Below are positions 38,103-48,538 of a DNA stretch of 64,000 nucleotides, one piece after another. Below the pieces are notes generated by a model. The model did not search any database, was not told the DNA's origin, and saw only the letters and a list, made by a program, of their open reading frames with translations. The DNA comes from Porticoccus hydrocarbonoclasticus MCTG13d (GTDB lineage Bacteria > Pseudomonadota > Gammaproteobacteria > Pseudomonadales > Porticoccaceae). Both the position numbers and the translations under genes were made by a program. How positions within the stretch are numbered: position 1 is the first letter of the stretch; every line of letters starts with the position of its first letter. The stretch is taken from the NCBI RefSeq assembly GCF_000744735.1, contig NZ_JQMM01000001.1:2410655-2474654 (forward strand), read 5' to 3'.

Positions 38103-39137
38103 CTACTCTCCAGCCTGACCACCTGAAAAGTACCTTTGCCGGTATTGCCAACGACGCCTGGCCAGACGTCTCATGCTGGGGACATCATCCGTCTCATCCA
38201 TGATGGGCTGGCCAATCACGGCTTCAATCACATCCTCAAGTGTCACCAGACCCAACCAGACCCCGTATTCATTATAGACAAGCCGCATATGTTGCCGATC
38301 ATGGATCAATTGTGACATCAGCGCTTCCACACTCAATTTTTCCGAGACCACCTCGACCGGTTTCATCAGGTCAGAGACGGTTTTCTGCCATTGGATGTTC
38401 AACAGCTCGTGACGGAAGATCATGCCCATCGGTACCTCATTGCCGTCCAGCACCGGGTAGCGTGAAAACTGGCCCACTTTTACACGCTCAATGAAACTGC
38501 TGAGCAACTCATCCGGCCTGGCAACTTCACAGACAGTGCGCGGCGTCATGATGTCTTTCACCCTCACATCATGCAGATCAAGAATATTGCCTATCACCCG
38601 CTGCTCATCGTCATCCAGCTTGTCCTGTTCTCTTCCCAGCACGGTGAGCGCTTTGATCTCCTGACGGATATCTGGCTCATGACCGCCGCCACCAAACAAC
38701 TTCATGATCTGGTCGGACAACCAGATAAATGGGCGCAACAGGGCGATCAGGCTGTTCAGTGTAATCGGCATAAAGGGCGCGATAACCGGCCAGTAGCGGG
38801 CACCAATGGTTTTCGGAATGATTTCTGACAACACCAGAATAAGCAATGTCATCACCGCCGAGGCGATTCCCAGATAGCCACTGCCAAAGACTATCGCCAC
38901 CTGCGCACCGACACCTGTTGCACCCACCGTATGGGCCACCGTATTCAAAGTCAGGATGGCGGCCAGCGGCTGATCAATCTGTTCTTTCAGATAGCCGAGC
39001 CGATCATGGAGCCTCGGGTTCACCAGCTTTTGTTGCGCAATGTAGCTGGGCGTGATTGACAGGAGTGCAGCTTCGAGAACCGAGCAGATGAAAGAGACGG
39101 CAATGGATAACAGGGCAAAGGCGATGAGCAACGTCAT
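38103..39137 (-). CDS. CNNM/CBS-domain membrane protein (hemolysin-like, CorC relative)
   Basis: The 344-residue protein has an N-terminal CNNM transmembrane domain (residues 1-150; LTLNTVAHTVGATGVGAQV, LILVLSEIIPKTIGARY) and two CBS domains (DIMTPRTVCEVARPDE near residue 200; LVYNEYGVWLGLVTLEDVIEAVIG near residue 290). It lacks the C-terminal CorC_HlyC domain found in longer relatives. The family is linked to magnesium or other cation transport. It is a single gene, convergent with the diguanylate cyclase. Confidence 0.88.
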   Translation of the reverse strand: MTLLIAFALLSIAVSFICSVLEAALLSITPSYIAQQKLVNPRLHDRLGYLKEQIDQPLAAILTLNTVAHTVGATGVGAQVAIVFGSGYLGIASAVMTLLILVLSEIIPKTIGARYWPVIAPFMPITLNSLIALLRPFIWLSDQIMKLFGGGGHEPDIRQEIKALTVLGREQDKLDDDEQRVIGNILDLHDVRVKDIMTPRTVCEVARPDELLSSFIERVKVGQFSRYPVLDGNEVPMGMIFRHELLNIQWQKTVSDLMKPVEVVSEKLSVEALMSQLIHDRQHMRLVYNEYGVWLGLVTLEDVIEAVIGQPIMDETDDVPSMRRLARRRWQYRQRYFSGGQAGE

Positions 39138-39340
39138 GGCAGCAGATTAGAGCATCCAGCAAGGTTTTAAAATCCCCCCTCTCGCCAAGCACTCTCTCCC
39201 GCTCGAAGAAGGATCCAGACTCTGGATCAGGGAGCCACCGTGCCCGGTCTTAAGGCTCCGTTAAGGTACAGACAGCTAGACTGCAGCCTGAAACAAGCCC
39301 CCTACGGAAAAGGTGTCTCAGAACCCAAGTGCCCAAATCC

Positions 39341-41386
39341 ATGAAAAGCCCTCTTCACACACGTTTTTTCAATCTGTTTGGCCCCTACGGGGTACTGCTC
39401 TTCCTGTTACTCACAGGGCTGACGGTTTTATCCCTGTCACGGCTGGGTCTGATCGCCTGGCAGTGGGATCGGGTGACGTCCGCAACCGACCTGTGGCTGA
39501 TTATCAGTCAGGGTATCCGGGCAGACCTGATCATTATGGGCATGCTGCTGGCACCACTTGCATTGCTGGGGCCAATACTGGCCACGCGACTGGCATGGCC
39601 GGTCTGGCGGGTGCTGGTGCTGGTATGGGGTGTCATCGCCATCACCTTGCTGGTGTTTATGGAAGCCGCCACACCAGCTTTCATCCTTCAGTACGACCTG
39701 CGGCCCAACCGGTTGTTTGTCGAATACCTGAAATACCCCCGTGAAGTATTCGCCACCCTCTGGGGTGACTTTCGACTGCCGTTGCTAATGGGGGTGATGA
39801 TCACACTATTGGCAGGCTGGGCAATCACGCGCCTGATGAAAAACTGGCTGAGAACCTACAACAAAATCTGGCCTCTCTGGAAACTCTGGCTGATCTGGCC
39901 GATCGTCGCTGTACTGCTGGTGGTTATGGTTCGGTCTTCGGTGGGCCATCGCCCCGCCAATCCGGCCATCTTTGCCCTGACGCCAGATCCGCTGGTAAAC
40001 AGTCTGATCATCAATTCCACCTGGTCTGTGTACTTTGCGCTCTATAACCTGAAACACGAAGACCATTCGGCCGAGGTGTACGGCACCCTCAGCAATGATG
40101 AAATCATGGAGCAACTGGACAAACTTTACCCTTGGCTGCAACCCGATGGCGACAAGCCCTTCCCGACGCTCAATTACCGCCAGGCCACACACCCGCGCGA
40201 AAAGCCACTCAATCTGGTGATCATCCTCGAAGAGAGCATGGGTGCTACCTTTGTTGGCTCTCTGGGTGGTGAAATACCGGTCACACCGGAACTGGAAAGA
40301 CTCAAGGAGTTTGGCTGGTGGTTTGAGCAACTCTACTCCACTGGCACTCGATCTGTCCGGGGCATCGAAGCGACAGTGAGCGGTTTTTTGCCCACGCGGG
40401 CCCGTAGCGTGGTCAAGCTGTCATTGTCACAACAGAACTTCTTCACCATTGCCGAGCTGCTTGGTACGCAGGGTTACACCACGGAATTCATCTATGGCGG
40501 TGAATCACACTTCGACAATATGGCCAGCTTTTTCATCGGCAATGGCTTTCAATCGGTCATTGATCAACGGGATTACGAAAACCCCACTTTTGTCGGCAGT
40601 TGGGGCGTATCCGATGAAGACCTCTTTGAGAAAACCCACCAGCGCCTCAGCGAGGCGCAGCAACGCGATGAGGCTTATTTCGGTCTGGTCTTCACCTCCA
40701 GCAATCACTCGCCCTACGAGTTTCCCGATGGTCGTATCGAACTGCACAACCCGGAAAAACAAACCTATCCCAATGCCGTGAAGTATGCGGACTTTGCGCT
40801 CGGTGAATTTATTGACCGGGCCAGACAGAGTGACTACTGGAAAAACACCCTGTTCCTGGTGATTGCCGACCATGATTTGAAGGTGTTTGGTGACAGCCTG
40901 GTGCCCATCGAACGTTTTCAGATTCCCGGTCTGATACTGGGTGCAGATATTGAACCCAAACGCATCACCAGTGTCGCCAGCCAGATTGATATGCCCACCA
41001 CCCTGCTTTCCCTGCTGGGCATCAACGCAGAAACACCCATGATCGGTCGCGATATGACGCTTGAGAGTGAACAGCAGTCCCCGGGCAGGGCATTGATGCA
41101 ATTTGCAGATTATTTTGCCTTACTGCAAGGACAGGAAGTCACCATCCTGAGACCCGGTCAGTCCGCCCTGAGCGGCGTTTATGACCCGGAGGCCCGGCAA
41201 CTGCAACTCACCGGCGAAGCCACCGCAAGTGACACCCGCGAAGCACTGGCCCATGCCCTGATGCCCTCGTGGCTGTACCGCCAACAACGCTATGATATGC
41301 CGCCACAACAACCACAGGTGGCGAAGAAAGAAAATCTGGACAGGAAAAAAAATCAGGAAAAACGACTGCACACAAACCCTGGGTAA
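39341..41386 (+). CDS. LTA synthase-like sulfatase-fold membrane enzyme
   Basis: About 681 residues: the ATG at 39341 or a GTG at 39329 may be the start; neither has a clear ribosome-binding site. Five N-terminal membrane segments (residues 15-200) precede a periplasmic alkaline-phosphatase-fold domain. Metal and catalytic residues include LVIILEESMG near residue 298, the nucleophile threonine in STGTRSVRG near residue 334, and IADHDLKVFG near residue 510. Family members transfer phosphoglycerol or phosphoethanolamine to envelope glycans or lipids. The donor and acceptor here are unknown. Confidence 0.88.
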   Translation: MKSPLHTRFFNLFGPYGVLLFLLLTGLTVLSLSRLGLIAWQWDRVTSATDLWLIISQGIRADLIIMGMLLAPLALLGPILATRLAWPVWRVLVLVWGVIAITLLVFMEAATPAFILQYDLRPNRLFVEYLKYPREVFATLWGDFRLPLLMGVMITLLAGWAITRLMKNWLRTYNKIWPLWKLWLIWPIVAVLLVVMVRSSVGHRPANPAIFALTPDPLVNSLIINSTWSVYFALYNLKHEDHSAEVYGTLSNDEIMEQLDKLYPWLQPDGDKPFPTLNYRQATHPREKPLNLVIILEESMGATFVGSLGGEIPVTPELERLKEFGWWFEQLYSTGTRSVRGIEATVSGFLPTRARSVVKLSLSQQNFFTIAELLGTQGYTTEFIYGGESHFDNMASFFIGNGFQSVIDQRDYENPTFVGSWGVSDEDLFEKTHQRLSEAQQRDEAYFGLVFTSSNHSPYEFPDGRIELHNPEKQTYPNAVKYADFALGEFIDRARQSDYWKNTLFLVIADHDLKVFGDSLVPIERFQIPGLILGADIEPKRITSVASQIDMPTTLLSLLGINAETPMIGRDMTLESEQQSPGRALMQFADYFALLQGQEVTILRPGQSALSGVYDPEARQLQLTGEATASDTREALAHALMPSWLYRQQRYDMPPQQPQVAKKENLDRKKNQEKRLHTNPG

Positions 41387-41425
41387 TTAAAGGCAGAACT
41401 GACTTCGGTAATCAGGAATTGGAGG

Positions 41426-42061
41426 TCAAAAACCCAGGATATGATCCCAGTCGTCCATTTCGAGAAAACCGTGAACTTCCAGCTTGTTATTTGAACCAGG
41501 GCTGAAAAACAGGGAGGTGCCGTATTCAGGGGTTTCACTGGAGTACCCCAGGGATTCTTCAAAACTGTCAATACAGCTACTGTGAGTCACCAGAATCAGG
41601 TTTTTGCCGGGCGCCTTGTTTGCCAGCGCATCCTTAAAGATGGTCTTTTTACACTTGAACAACCAGTCCCGATCAAAACCGCGATCACCGAAGACAATAC
41701 TTTCTGTTTGGGCTGTGCGGTCGAGTGGGCTGTTAAAAATGTCACTGTTCAACAGGCCAAGTTGGTGAAAGTCTGCACCCAGTGCTTGGCCATCATCAAC
41801 GGATCGTGCGGTGATCCCTTCTGTGCCAGTCAGACAGGGAGAATCCGCTTTATCGCAACGCTCCAGATGCCTTATTAGCACAATCACTTCACCGTCTTGC
41901 CATTGCGTTTTCAGGGTCGGTATTTGGTGGCGGTTCTCTTCCGACAGATCAGCAATCGCAGGGGATTCAAAGACAATAACAGCCAGGGCGATCACAAACA
42001 GGACAACGGCAATCACAAGCCATTTGCGCTTATTGCTGATAATCGGAGTACCTAAATTCAT
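41426..42061 (-). CDS. Histidine phosphatase-family membrane protein
   Basis: From ATG 42061 the product has 211 residues. One membrane segment (residues 15-35, WLVIAVVLFVIALAVIVF) anchors a domain with the phosphohistidine motif VLIRHLERCDKA near residue 60 and the second histidine in VTHSSCIDSFEE near residue 165. The form resembles Ais, the lipopolysaccharide core heptose phosphatase, but a substrate is not proven. An in-frame start 27 codons upstream is unlikely. It converges on the LTA-synthase-like gene, which fits an envelope role. Confidence 0.8.
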   Translation of the reverse strand: MNLGTPIISNKRKWLVIAVVLFVIALAVIVFESPAIADLSEENRHQIPTLKTQWQDGEVIVLIRHLERCDKADSPCLTGTEGITARSVDDGQALGADFHQLGLLNSDIFNSPLDRTAQTESIVFGDRGFDRDWLFKCKKTIFKDALANKAPGKNLILVTHSSCIDSFEESLGYSSETPEYGTSLFFSPGSNNKLEVHGFLEMDDWDHILGF

Positions 42062-42237
42062 ATGACAATCCGCTGAACATTGGTGGGTTTCTACAGGACA
42101 GAGCCCGACCATAGCAGGTTTTTTGTGCCAGTTGTATGACAAGAGCGTGTCGGCCTCAAGCCCAGCAGGCGACTTTCAGACGCCAACCAGCTAAATAGCA
42201 ATAGGCCACCGGATTTTTGGAAAGGCTGGAGAAACTG

Positions 42238-42262
42238 AAAAAATGCCATACCTGGCATGGCA
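42238..42262 (-). terminator. Terminator of mntP
   Basis: TGCCAT/ATGGCA (42244-42249 and 42257-42262) with a seven-base loop is followed on the minus strand by six T bases. It lies about 60 bases beyond the mntP stop. An A run on the other side gives it a bidirectional form. Confidence 0.7.
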
Positions 42263-42321
42263 AAAAAACGTCGCCACCCCGAGAAACCGGCATTGGATCA
42301 TCAGTTTGACGAGTCCAGCTT

Positions 42322-42885
42322 TCAGGCCAAAAGCACCTTAAAGCCGATTAAAATCAATACGATGCCACCAAAAAATTCCGCTTTACTCTCCAACCAGGTG
42401 CCACTTTTGATACCGACCAATATACCGAGAATACTGAACATAAAAGTGGTGATACCGATGATAAGGCAGGCCAGAATTGGCCCCACATCCAGCAGAGTCA
42501 GGGCAAATCCAGCAGCCATGGCATCAATACTGGTGGCAATCGCGAGAATCAGCATCACCCGATGGGTGATATGGGCAATGTCCTCTTCGATACCCTCAGC
42601 AAACGATTCGTAAATCATCTTGCCACCGATCAACAGCAACAGGGAAAATGCCACCCAAGGTGCAAAGGCCTCAATCCAGCCCAGCACACCTCTACCACCC
42701 AGGTAACCGATCATCGGCATCAGCGCCTGAAAAATACCGAAATAGGTGCCTGCCATCAACGCCAGGGCAATGACTTTGCCCTTGTGCTTTGAACCCAGAC
42801 CAATGGAGACTGCAAACGCGTCCATACTTAACGCAACGGCCAGAAACAAAACTTCAATCACTGCAAACGATTCCCTGAAATTCAT
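42322..42885 (-). CDS. mntP: Manganese efflux pump MntP
   Basis: The 187-residue protein with six membrane segments carries the duplicated motifs [12 protein letters not shown] (residues 20-31) and [12 protein letters not shown] (near residue 118), whose aspartates form the metal path in MntP. It exports Mn2+ across the inner membrane. The upstream region (42886-43018) is GC-rich with hairpins, but I cannot recognise a yybP-ykoY manganese riboswitch there. Confidence 0.93.
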   Translation of the reverse strand: MNFRESFAVIEVLFLAVALSMDAFAVSIGLGSKHKGKVIALALMAGTYFGIFQALMPMIGYLGGRGVLGWIEAFAPWVAFSLLLLIGGKMIYESFAEGIEEDIAHITHRVMLILAIATSIDAMAAGFALTLLDVGPILACLIIGITTFMFSILGILVGIKSGTWLESKAEFFGGIVLILIGFKVLLA

Positions 42886-43018
42886 CCAGACTTGCCACCA
42901 CTGGCAAACCGCAAGAAAGACAGCGCGGTGGCACCACCCCGCCGCCGCCGGGTTGGGATAACCCGACCAGACAGGCTAAGATTCACCAACCAAAATTTAC
43001 TGCTGCCAGAATAATATT

Positions 43019-43390
43019 ATGTACCTGATCCTGAAAAACACCCACATCACACTCGCCTTGCTCAGCCTTACGCTGTTTATTGTGCGGGCTGTCTGGTCGG
43101 TCAATGCATCGCCAAAACTTCAACAAACGTGGGCCAAAATCGTCCCCCACATTATCGACACCCTACTGCTGGCCTCTGCCATATACCTGATGATCGGCAG
43201 TCACCAGTACCCGTTTGCCGACAACTGGTTGACCGCCAAGCTGGTCGCTTTGGTCGCCTATATTGGAACGGGAACTTATGCTATCAAACGGGGCCGAACG
43301 GCAGGCATCCGGTTACTATTCAGCCTGATATCAGTGGCGATTTTCTGTTACATCCTTGCGGTGGCAATGACGCATTCACCCTCTTTATAA
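43019..43390 (+). CDS. SirB2-family membrane protein
   Basis: The 123-residue protein has four membrane segments (LLSLTLFIVRAVWSV; IIDTLLLASAIYLMI; TAKLVALVAYIGTGTYAI; LLFSLISVAIFCYILAVAM), the layout of SirB2. The N-terminal LKNTHITLALLSLTLFIVR is typical. The name derives from Salmonella invasion regulation, but the molecular function is unknown. It stands alone. Confidence 0.85.
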   Translation: MYLILKNTHITLALLSLTLFIVRAVWSVNASPKLQQTWAKIVPHIIDTLLLASAIYLMIGSHQYPFADNWLTAKLVALVAYIGTGTYAIKRGRTAGIRLLFSLISVAIFCYILAVAMTHSPSL

Positions 43391-43432
43391 ACGCTCAAAT
43401 GCCAGCGCCGAGGCTTTGCAGCACCCTGTCCA

Positions 43433-44005
43433 TCAAGCTTTCGGCAGGGTAACCCCGCGTTGCCCCTGGTATTTCCCCCCCCGGTCTGCATAAGAGATTT
43501 CACAGACCTCATCGGATTCAAAAAACAGCATCTGTGCGACACCTTCATTGGCATAGATCTTTGCCGGCAGGCTGGTGGTGTTGGAAAACTCCAGCGTCAC
43601 GTGACCCTCCCACTCCGGTTCAAGCGGGGTGACATTGACGATAATGCCGCAGCGGGCATAAGTGGATTTACCGAGACAGATGGTCAGTACATTGCGCGGT
43701 ATACGGAAATATTCGATCGTGCTGGCCAGAGCGAAAGAGTTGGGCGGGATAATGCAGTAATCCCCCTTCACATCCACAAAAGCATCGGAGTCGAAATTCT
43801 TCGGATCGACTGTTTTGGAATGGATATTGGTGAAAATCTTGAAATTATCGGCACAACGCACATCGTACCCATAGCTCGACACCCCGTAGGAAATCACTTT
43901 CTGGCCGTTGGGATCAGGCTGTCGCACCTGGGCCCCATGAAACGGCTCAATCATGCCGTGTTCTCTGGACATACGGGTAATCCACTTGTCGGATTTGATA
44001 CTCAT
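43433..44005 (-). CDS. dcd: dCTP deaminase
   Basis: The 190-residue protein contains [14 protein letters not shown] near residue 39, [17 protein letters not shown] near residue 87, [10 protein letters not shown] near residue 112 and the catalytic glutamate region [18 protein letters not shown] near residue 126. It deaminates dCTP to dUTP for thymidylate synthesis. It lies downstream of apbC on the same strand, the order dcd-apbC-metG seen in Pseudomonas. Confidence 0.97.
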   Translation of the reverse strand: MSIKSDKWITRMSREHGMIEPFHGAQVRQPDPNGQKVISYGVSSYGYDVRCADNFKIFTNIHSKTVDPKNFDSDAFVDVKGDYCIIPPNSFALASTIEYFRIPRNVLTICLGKSTYARCGIIVNVTPLEPEWEGHVTLEFSNTTSLPAKIYANEGVAQMLFFESDEVCEISYADRGGKYQGQRGVTLPKA

Positions 44006-44165
44006 ACTGTGATGCTCTCAAGTAAAATGTCAGGGGCCTTGAGTGGGCTTGCAAACAACCACGTCAATATCCGCTGCTGCATGCCCGGGGGGAGTGCCCG
44101 AAAGTGGGCCATGATACCGGTTTGAATCAACGGGTCAAAGTCCTAAAAAAGCGATTTTGAACCGG

Positions 44166-44993
44166 TTATTCAATCGTGATTTGTGGGCCACCGGACCTGT
44201 CAATCCCTGCCAGAATCACTGCGATACGCGCGGCAATCTCACCGTAACGTTGAGCTACCGAGCCTTCCGGCTCCGCAATCACCGAGGGTCTACCGCCATC
44301 TACCTGCTCGCGAATCAGGCGATCCAGCGGCAGGGAACCCAATACCTCAGTGTGGTATTGCGCTGCGACCCGCTGACCACCGCCTTCACCGAAGATTGGC
44401 TCCTCATGGCCGCACTGGCTGCAACGATGTATTGCCATGTTTTCCACGATACCCAATACCGGAATTTTTACCTTGCCGAACATTTCAATCGCCTTGCGGG
44501 CATCCAGTAATGCAATATCCTGCGGTGTGGTGACAATCACCGCACCCGCCATACTGGCCTTCTGGGCAAGGGTCAACTGGATATCGCCGGTCCCCGGCGG
44601 CATATCCACCACCAGATAGTCCAGTGCACCCCAGCGGGTTTGATTGAGCATCTGCATCAGGGCACCGGTCGCCATCGGTCCGCGCCAGACCATGGGTGTC
44701 TGCTCGGTGACCAGGTAACCCATGGACATAGACACAATGCCGTGGGCCGGCACCGGCAAAAAGTATTTTTCCTCCTCTACCTGGGGCCGGGTACCGTCGG
44801 GCAAACCGAGCATCATCGGCACACTGGGTCCATAAATATCCGCATCCAGAATACCGACTTTGGCGCCGTTGGCAGCCAATGCCAGCGCCAGATTCACCGC
44901 GGTGGTCGATTTGCCGACACCACCTTTGCCGGACGCCACACCGATAATATGTTTGATCTCTGCCAAACCGTCCTGAACGGTTACATCAGCCAT
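44166..44993 (-). CDS. apbC: Iron-sulfur cluster carrier ApbC (Mrp)
   Basis: From ATG 44993, with GGGGGA six bases upstream, the protein has 275 residues. VASGKGGVGKSTTAVNLALALA near residue 19 is the deviant Walker A motif; DADIYGPSVPMMLG and VDMPPGTGDIQLTL follow. The cluster-binding CSQC lies near residue 192. Many homologues have an additional N-terminal MIP18-like domain of about 90 residues that is absent here, so this is the short form. It carries 4Fe-4S clusters to target proteins. It is divergent from metG. Confidence 0.93.
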   Translation of the reverse strand: MADVTVQDGLAEIKHIIGVASGKGGVGKSTTAVNLALALAANGAKVGILDADIYGPSVPMMLGLPDGTRPQVEEEKYFLPVPAHGIVSMSMGYLVTEQTPMVWRGPMATGALMQMLNQTRWGALDYLVVDMPPGTGDIQLTLAQKASMAGAVIVTTPQDIALLDARKAIEMFGKVKIPVLGIVENMAIHRCSQCGHEEPIFGEGGGQRVAAQYHTEVLGSLPLDRLIREQVDGGRPSVIAEPEGSVAQRYGEIAARIAVILAGIDRSGGPQITIE

Positions 44994-45122
44994 ACGAAAT
45001 CCCCCTTGACAACGGATGAAAAAACGGGGCAAAACCGTTATAGTTGCGCCCCTTTACCAGTATTCGATGACAACCGCTTTTGACCGCGTCGATTCCCAAC
45101 GCCAACTACAGCAGCTCCCAAC

Positions 45123-47144
45123 ATGACTGAACGCCGAAAAATTCTTGTTACCAGTGCCCTGCCCTATGCCAATGGTTCAATCCATCTGGGGCATCTGGTG
45201 GAATACATTCAGACAGATATCTGGGTTCGTTTCCAGAAAATGCGCGGCCATGAATGTTACTACGTCTGCGCCGATGATGCGCACGGCACTGCTATCATGC
45301 TCAAGGCGGAACAACTCGGCATCAGCCCCGAAGAACTGATTGACCAGGTCAGGAAGGAGCACCAGCAGGATTTTGCAGCATTCCTGATTGACTTTGATAA
45401 CTACCACTCCACCCACTCTGTGGAGAACCGCGAGCTGTCATCACTGATCTATTCCCGCCTGCGGGACAATGGCCATATTGCCACACGGGAAATCACCCAG
45501 GCCTACGATCCGGAAAAACATCTGTTTCTGGCGGATCGGTATATCAAGGGCACCTGCCCCAAATGCAAAACTGACGACCAGTACGGCGATAACTGCGAAG
45601 CCTGCGGAGCCACCTATGCGCCAACGGACCTGATCAATCCGGTGTCGGTCATCTCTGGTGCGACGCCCATAGAGAAAGCTTCCACGCACTTTTTTTTCAA
45701 GCTGCCGGAATTCAGCGACTTTCTCAAGACCTGGACCCGCGCCGGTCACGTGCAGGAAGAGGTTGCCAACAAGCTCGGTGAATGGTTGGAAGGTGGCCTG
45801 CACGAGTGGGACATCAGTCGCGATGCGCCGTATTTCGGCTTTGAAATCCCTGATGCGCCGGGCAAATACTTCTATGTCTGGCTGGATGCACCGATCGGTT
45901 ACATGGCCAGTTTCAGGAATCTCTGTGAACGCGAAGGCATCGACTTCGATAGCTTCTGGGGCGAACAGGCCGAAAGCGAGCTGTATCACTTTATCGGCAA
46001 GGACATTGTCAATTTTCACGCCCTGTTCTGGCCGGCCATGCTCAGCAGCGCCGGTTTCCGCACCCCCACAGCTGTTTGCGTACACGGCTTTCTGACAGTG
46101 AATGGCAAGAAAATGTCGAAATCCCGCGGCACCTTTATCAATGCCCGCAGCTATCTGGACAATCTCAACCCGGAATACCTGCGCTATTATTTTGCTGCCA
46201 AGCTCTCCTCCGGCGTGGATGATCTGGATCTGAACCTGGACGACTTTATCCAGCGGGTCAACAGCGATCTGGTGGGCAAGGTTGTCAATATCGCCAGTCG
46301 TTGCGCCAAATTTATCAGCAAGGGTAACAACGGCGTGTTGGCGGCCAGTATTGCGGATAAAACCCTGTGGCACCGGGTGTCGGCAGCTGCCGACAGCATA
46401 GCCGACTACTATGAGCAACGGGAATTTGGCAGAGCGATCCGGGAAATCATGTCACTCGCCGATGCAGCCAACGAATATATTGCCGCGAAAGCACCCTGGC
46501 AGCTGGCGAAAGAAGAAGGCCGCGAACAGGAGGTTCAAGACATCTGTTCTCTCGGTATCAACCTGTTCCGCGCCCTGATGATTTACCTGAAGCCGGTGCT
46601 GCCTGCGATGGCCGCAGATGCGGAGGCATTCCTTAACAGCCCGCTGGGCTGGCCCGCCAAAATCGAACCGCTGCTGAACCACCGCATCAATAATTTCAAA
46701 CCGTTGATGCAACGGGTAGACCCGGACAAGGTGACCGCCATGCTGGAGGCCAGCAAAGAAGTACTGGCGGAAGCGACTGCAGCACCGCTCTCCGGTCCAC
46801 TGATGGAAGAGCCGTTGGCGGCGGAAATCGGTTTTGAGGATTTTATCAAGGTCGATCTTCGTGTAGCGCGCATCGTGGCGGCAAATGCCGTGGAGGGCGC
46901 CGACAAGCTGTTGCAACTGACCCTGGATATCGGCGGCGAAACCCGCACGGTATTTTCCGGAATCAAGGCGGCCTATCAGCCAGAAGACCTGGAGGGCAGG
47001 TTGACCGTGCTGGTAGCCAACCTGGAACCGCGCAAAATGCGCTTTGGTCTGTCGGAAGGCATGGTGCTGGCGGCCGGAGACAAACAGGGGATTTATTTGT
47101 TGTCTCCCGACAGCGGCGCACAACCCGGACAGCGGATCGTCTGA
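45123..47144 (+). CDS. metG: Methionyl-tRNA synthetase
   Basis: The 673-residue protein has the class I HIGH-type motif HLGH ([12 protein letters not shown], residues 16-27), the zinc-knuckle cysteines [17 protein letters not shown] near residues 145-161, and KMSKSRGTF near residue 334 (KMSKS). The C-terminal tRNA-binding domain ([26 protein letters not shown] near residue 575) supports dimerisation. It charges tRNA-Met. It is upstream of rsxABCDGE, as in Pseudomonas. Confidence 0.98.
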   Translation: MTERRKILVTSALPYANGSIHLGHLVEYIQTDIWVRFQKMRGHECYYVCADDAHGTAIMLKAEQLGISPEELIDQVRKEHQQDFAAFLIDFDNYHSTHSVENRELSSLIYSRLRDNGHIATREITQAYDPEKHLFLADRYIKGTCPKCKTDDQYGDNCEACGATYAPTDLINPVSVISGATPIEKASTHFFFKLPEFSDFLKTWTRAGHVQEEVANKLGEWLEGGLHEWDISRDAPYFGFEIPDAPGKYFYVWLDAPIGYMASFRNLCEREGIDFDSFWGEQAESELYHFIGKDIVNFHALFWPAMLSSAGFRTPTAVCVHGFLTVNGKKMSKSRGTFINARSYLDNLNPEYLRYYFAAKLSSGVDDLDLNLDDFIQRVNSDLVGKVVNIASRCAKFISKGNNGVLAASIADKTLWHRVSAAADSIADYYEQREFGRAIREIMSLADAANEYIAAKAPWQLAKEEGREQEVQDICSLGINLFRALMIYLKPVLPAMAADAEAFLNSPLGWPAKIEPLLNHRINNFKPLMQRVDPDKVTAMLEASKEVLAEATAAPLSGPLMEEPLAAEIGFEDFIKVDLRVARIVAANAVEGADKLLQLTLDIGGETRTVFSGIKAAYQPEDLEGRLTVLVANLEPRKMRFGLSEGMVLAAGDKQGIYLLSPDSGAQPGQRIV

Positions 47145-47245
47145 TACCCTGAGGCCTGCTCGAATTAACAGCCGACAGCGACGCCGCCATATCACTAAAC
47201 GCTATGCCTTATGGCCAAATAAACTAAACAGCTCACGTTTTATGC

Positions 47246-47275
47246 TTATTAGTCAGTAATACAGGCCGTTATAAT
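47246..47275 (+). promoter_or_regulatory. Candidate promoter of the rsx operon
   Basis: TATAAT at 47270-47275 lies 46 bases before the rsxA ATG. The -35 position (47246-47251, TTATTA) is poor. It overlaps a small palindrome, TATTA-GTCAG-TAATA (47247-47261), which could be a regulator site. Confidence 0.45.
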
Positions 47276-47320
47276 GGCTGGCGTATACATTATTTCCCAT
47301 CGCATGCGAGACAGGACGAA

Positions 47321-47896
47321 ATGCAGGAATTTGCCGTCATTCTGATCAGCGCCATCCTGGTGAACAACTTTGTTCTGGTCCAGTTTCTGGGCCTGTGCCC
47401 TTTCATGGGGGTCTCCAACAAGCTGGAGACCGCCATTGGTATGGCCGGGGCCACCACTTTCGTGCTGACACTCGCCGCTATGTCCAGCTACCTGGTGAAT
47501 ACCTGGATTCTACAGCCGCTGGGCCTGACCTACCTGAAAACGATTTCCTTCATTCTCGTCATCGCAGTGGTAGTGCAATTCACCAAAATGTTTATCGAAA
47601 AAACCAGCCCTCTGCTGTACAGGGTTCTGGGGGTATTTCTTCCGCTGATCACCACCAATTGTGCGGTGCTCGGGGTGGCACTCCAGAATACCGCCAAGGC
47701 CCACAACCTGTTCCAGTCCACACTGTATGGTTTTGGTGCCGCCATCGGCTTTTCGTTGGTACTGATCCTATTTTCCGCCATGCGGGAAAGACTGGCGGTG
47801 GCCGATGTACCGACCCCGTTTCGCGGAGCCGCCATCGGCATGATTACCGCCGGCTTGATGTCGCTGGCCTTCATGGGCTTTAGCGGGTTGGTATAG
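47321..47896 (+). CDS. rsxA: Electron transport complex subunit RsxA/RnfA
   Basis: The 191-residue protein has six membrane segments and the family sequence [27 protein letters not shown] near residues 12-38 and [13 protein letters not shown] near residue 108, whose cysteines bind a membrane 2Fe-2S cluster with RnfE. It is part of the Rnf/Rsx complex, which couples electron transfer between NADH and ferredoxin to ion transport, or reduces SoxR. It is the first gene of the six-gene operon. Confidence 0.96.
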   Translation: MQEFAVILISAILVNNFVLVQFLGLCPFMGVSNKLETAIGMAGATTFVLTLAAMSSYLVNTWILQPLGLTYLKTISFILVIAVVVQFTKMFIEKTSPLLYRVLGVFLPLITTNCAVLGVALQNTAKAHNLFQSTLYGFGAAIGFSLVLILFSAMRERLAVADVPTPFRGAAIGMITAGLMSLAFMGFSGLV

Positions 47897-47905
47897 GGGT
47901 TCTGC

Positions 47906-48538
47906 GTGATTGAATTGATTTTGCAAAATCCACTGATCGCCGCACTGGTTGCACTGGTGGGGCTGGCACTGGTATTTGGTGCCGTGCTGGGCTTTGCCGC
48001 CATTAAATTCCGCATAGAAGGCGACCCCATCGTCCAACAGATTGACGAACTGTTACCCCAGACCCAGTGCGGCCAATGTGGCTATCCCGGCTGCAGACCC
48101 TATGCCCAGGCTATCGCCAATGGCGATGCGATCAACAAATGTCCTCCGGGCGGCCAAAGCACCATCAATGCACTGGCCACCCTGTTGGGAGTTGAAGCCC
48201 CCTCGCTCGATGCCGAGCACGGCGAGGAAAATGATGTCAAAACCGTGGCGTATATCCGCGAGGACGAATGCATTGGCTGCACCAAGTGTATCCAGGCCTG
48301 CCCGGTGGATGCCATTCTCGGCGCAGCCAAGATGATGCACACCGTCATCGCCAGTGAGTGCACCGGTTGCGACCTGTGTGTGGAACCCTGCCCGGTGGAC
48401 TGCATTGATATGATCCCGGTGCCCCAGGGTCTGTCTGACTGGACCTGGGATATGCCACCGCCCGCAGAGGAACAGATTAAAGCCCAGAGACACCCTGCCG
48501 AGATCATTGCCACGGACAGGGGAGGCAAAGCGGCATGA
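47906..48538 (+). CDS. rsxB: Electron transport complex subunit RsxB/RnfB
   Basis: The 210-residue protein has an N-terminal membrane helix ([23 protein letters not shown]), a 4Fe-4S site [13 protein letters not shown] near residues 54-66, and two ferredoxin-type motifs ([16 protein letters not shown] near residue 121; [16 protein letters not shown] near residue 151). It relays electrons within the Rsx complex. Its stop overlaps the rsxC start by four bases. Confidence 0.96.
   Translation: MIELILQNPLIAALVALVGLALVFGAVLGFAAIKFRIEGDPIVQQIDELLPQTQCGQCGYPGCRPYAQAIANGDAINKCPPGGQSTINALATLLGVEAPSLDAEHGEENDVKTVAYIREDECIGCTKCIQACPVDAILGAAKMMHTVIASECTGCDLCVEPCPVDCIDMIPVPQGLSDWTWDMPPPAEEQIKAQRHPAEIIATDRGGKAA

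Noticed and set aside
42886..43018. yybP-ykoY manganese riboswitch before mntP
   Set aside because: The region has GC-rich hairpins but I could not find the conserved motif parts.
45006..45044. metG promoter made of TTGACA and TATAGT
   Set aside because: The two boxes are 27 bases apart, too far for a sigma-70 promoter.
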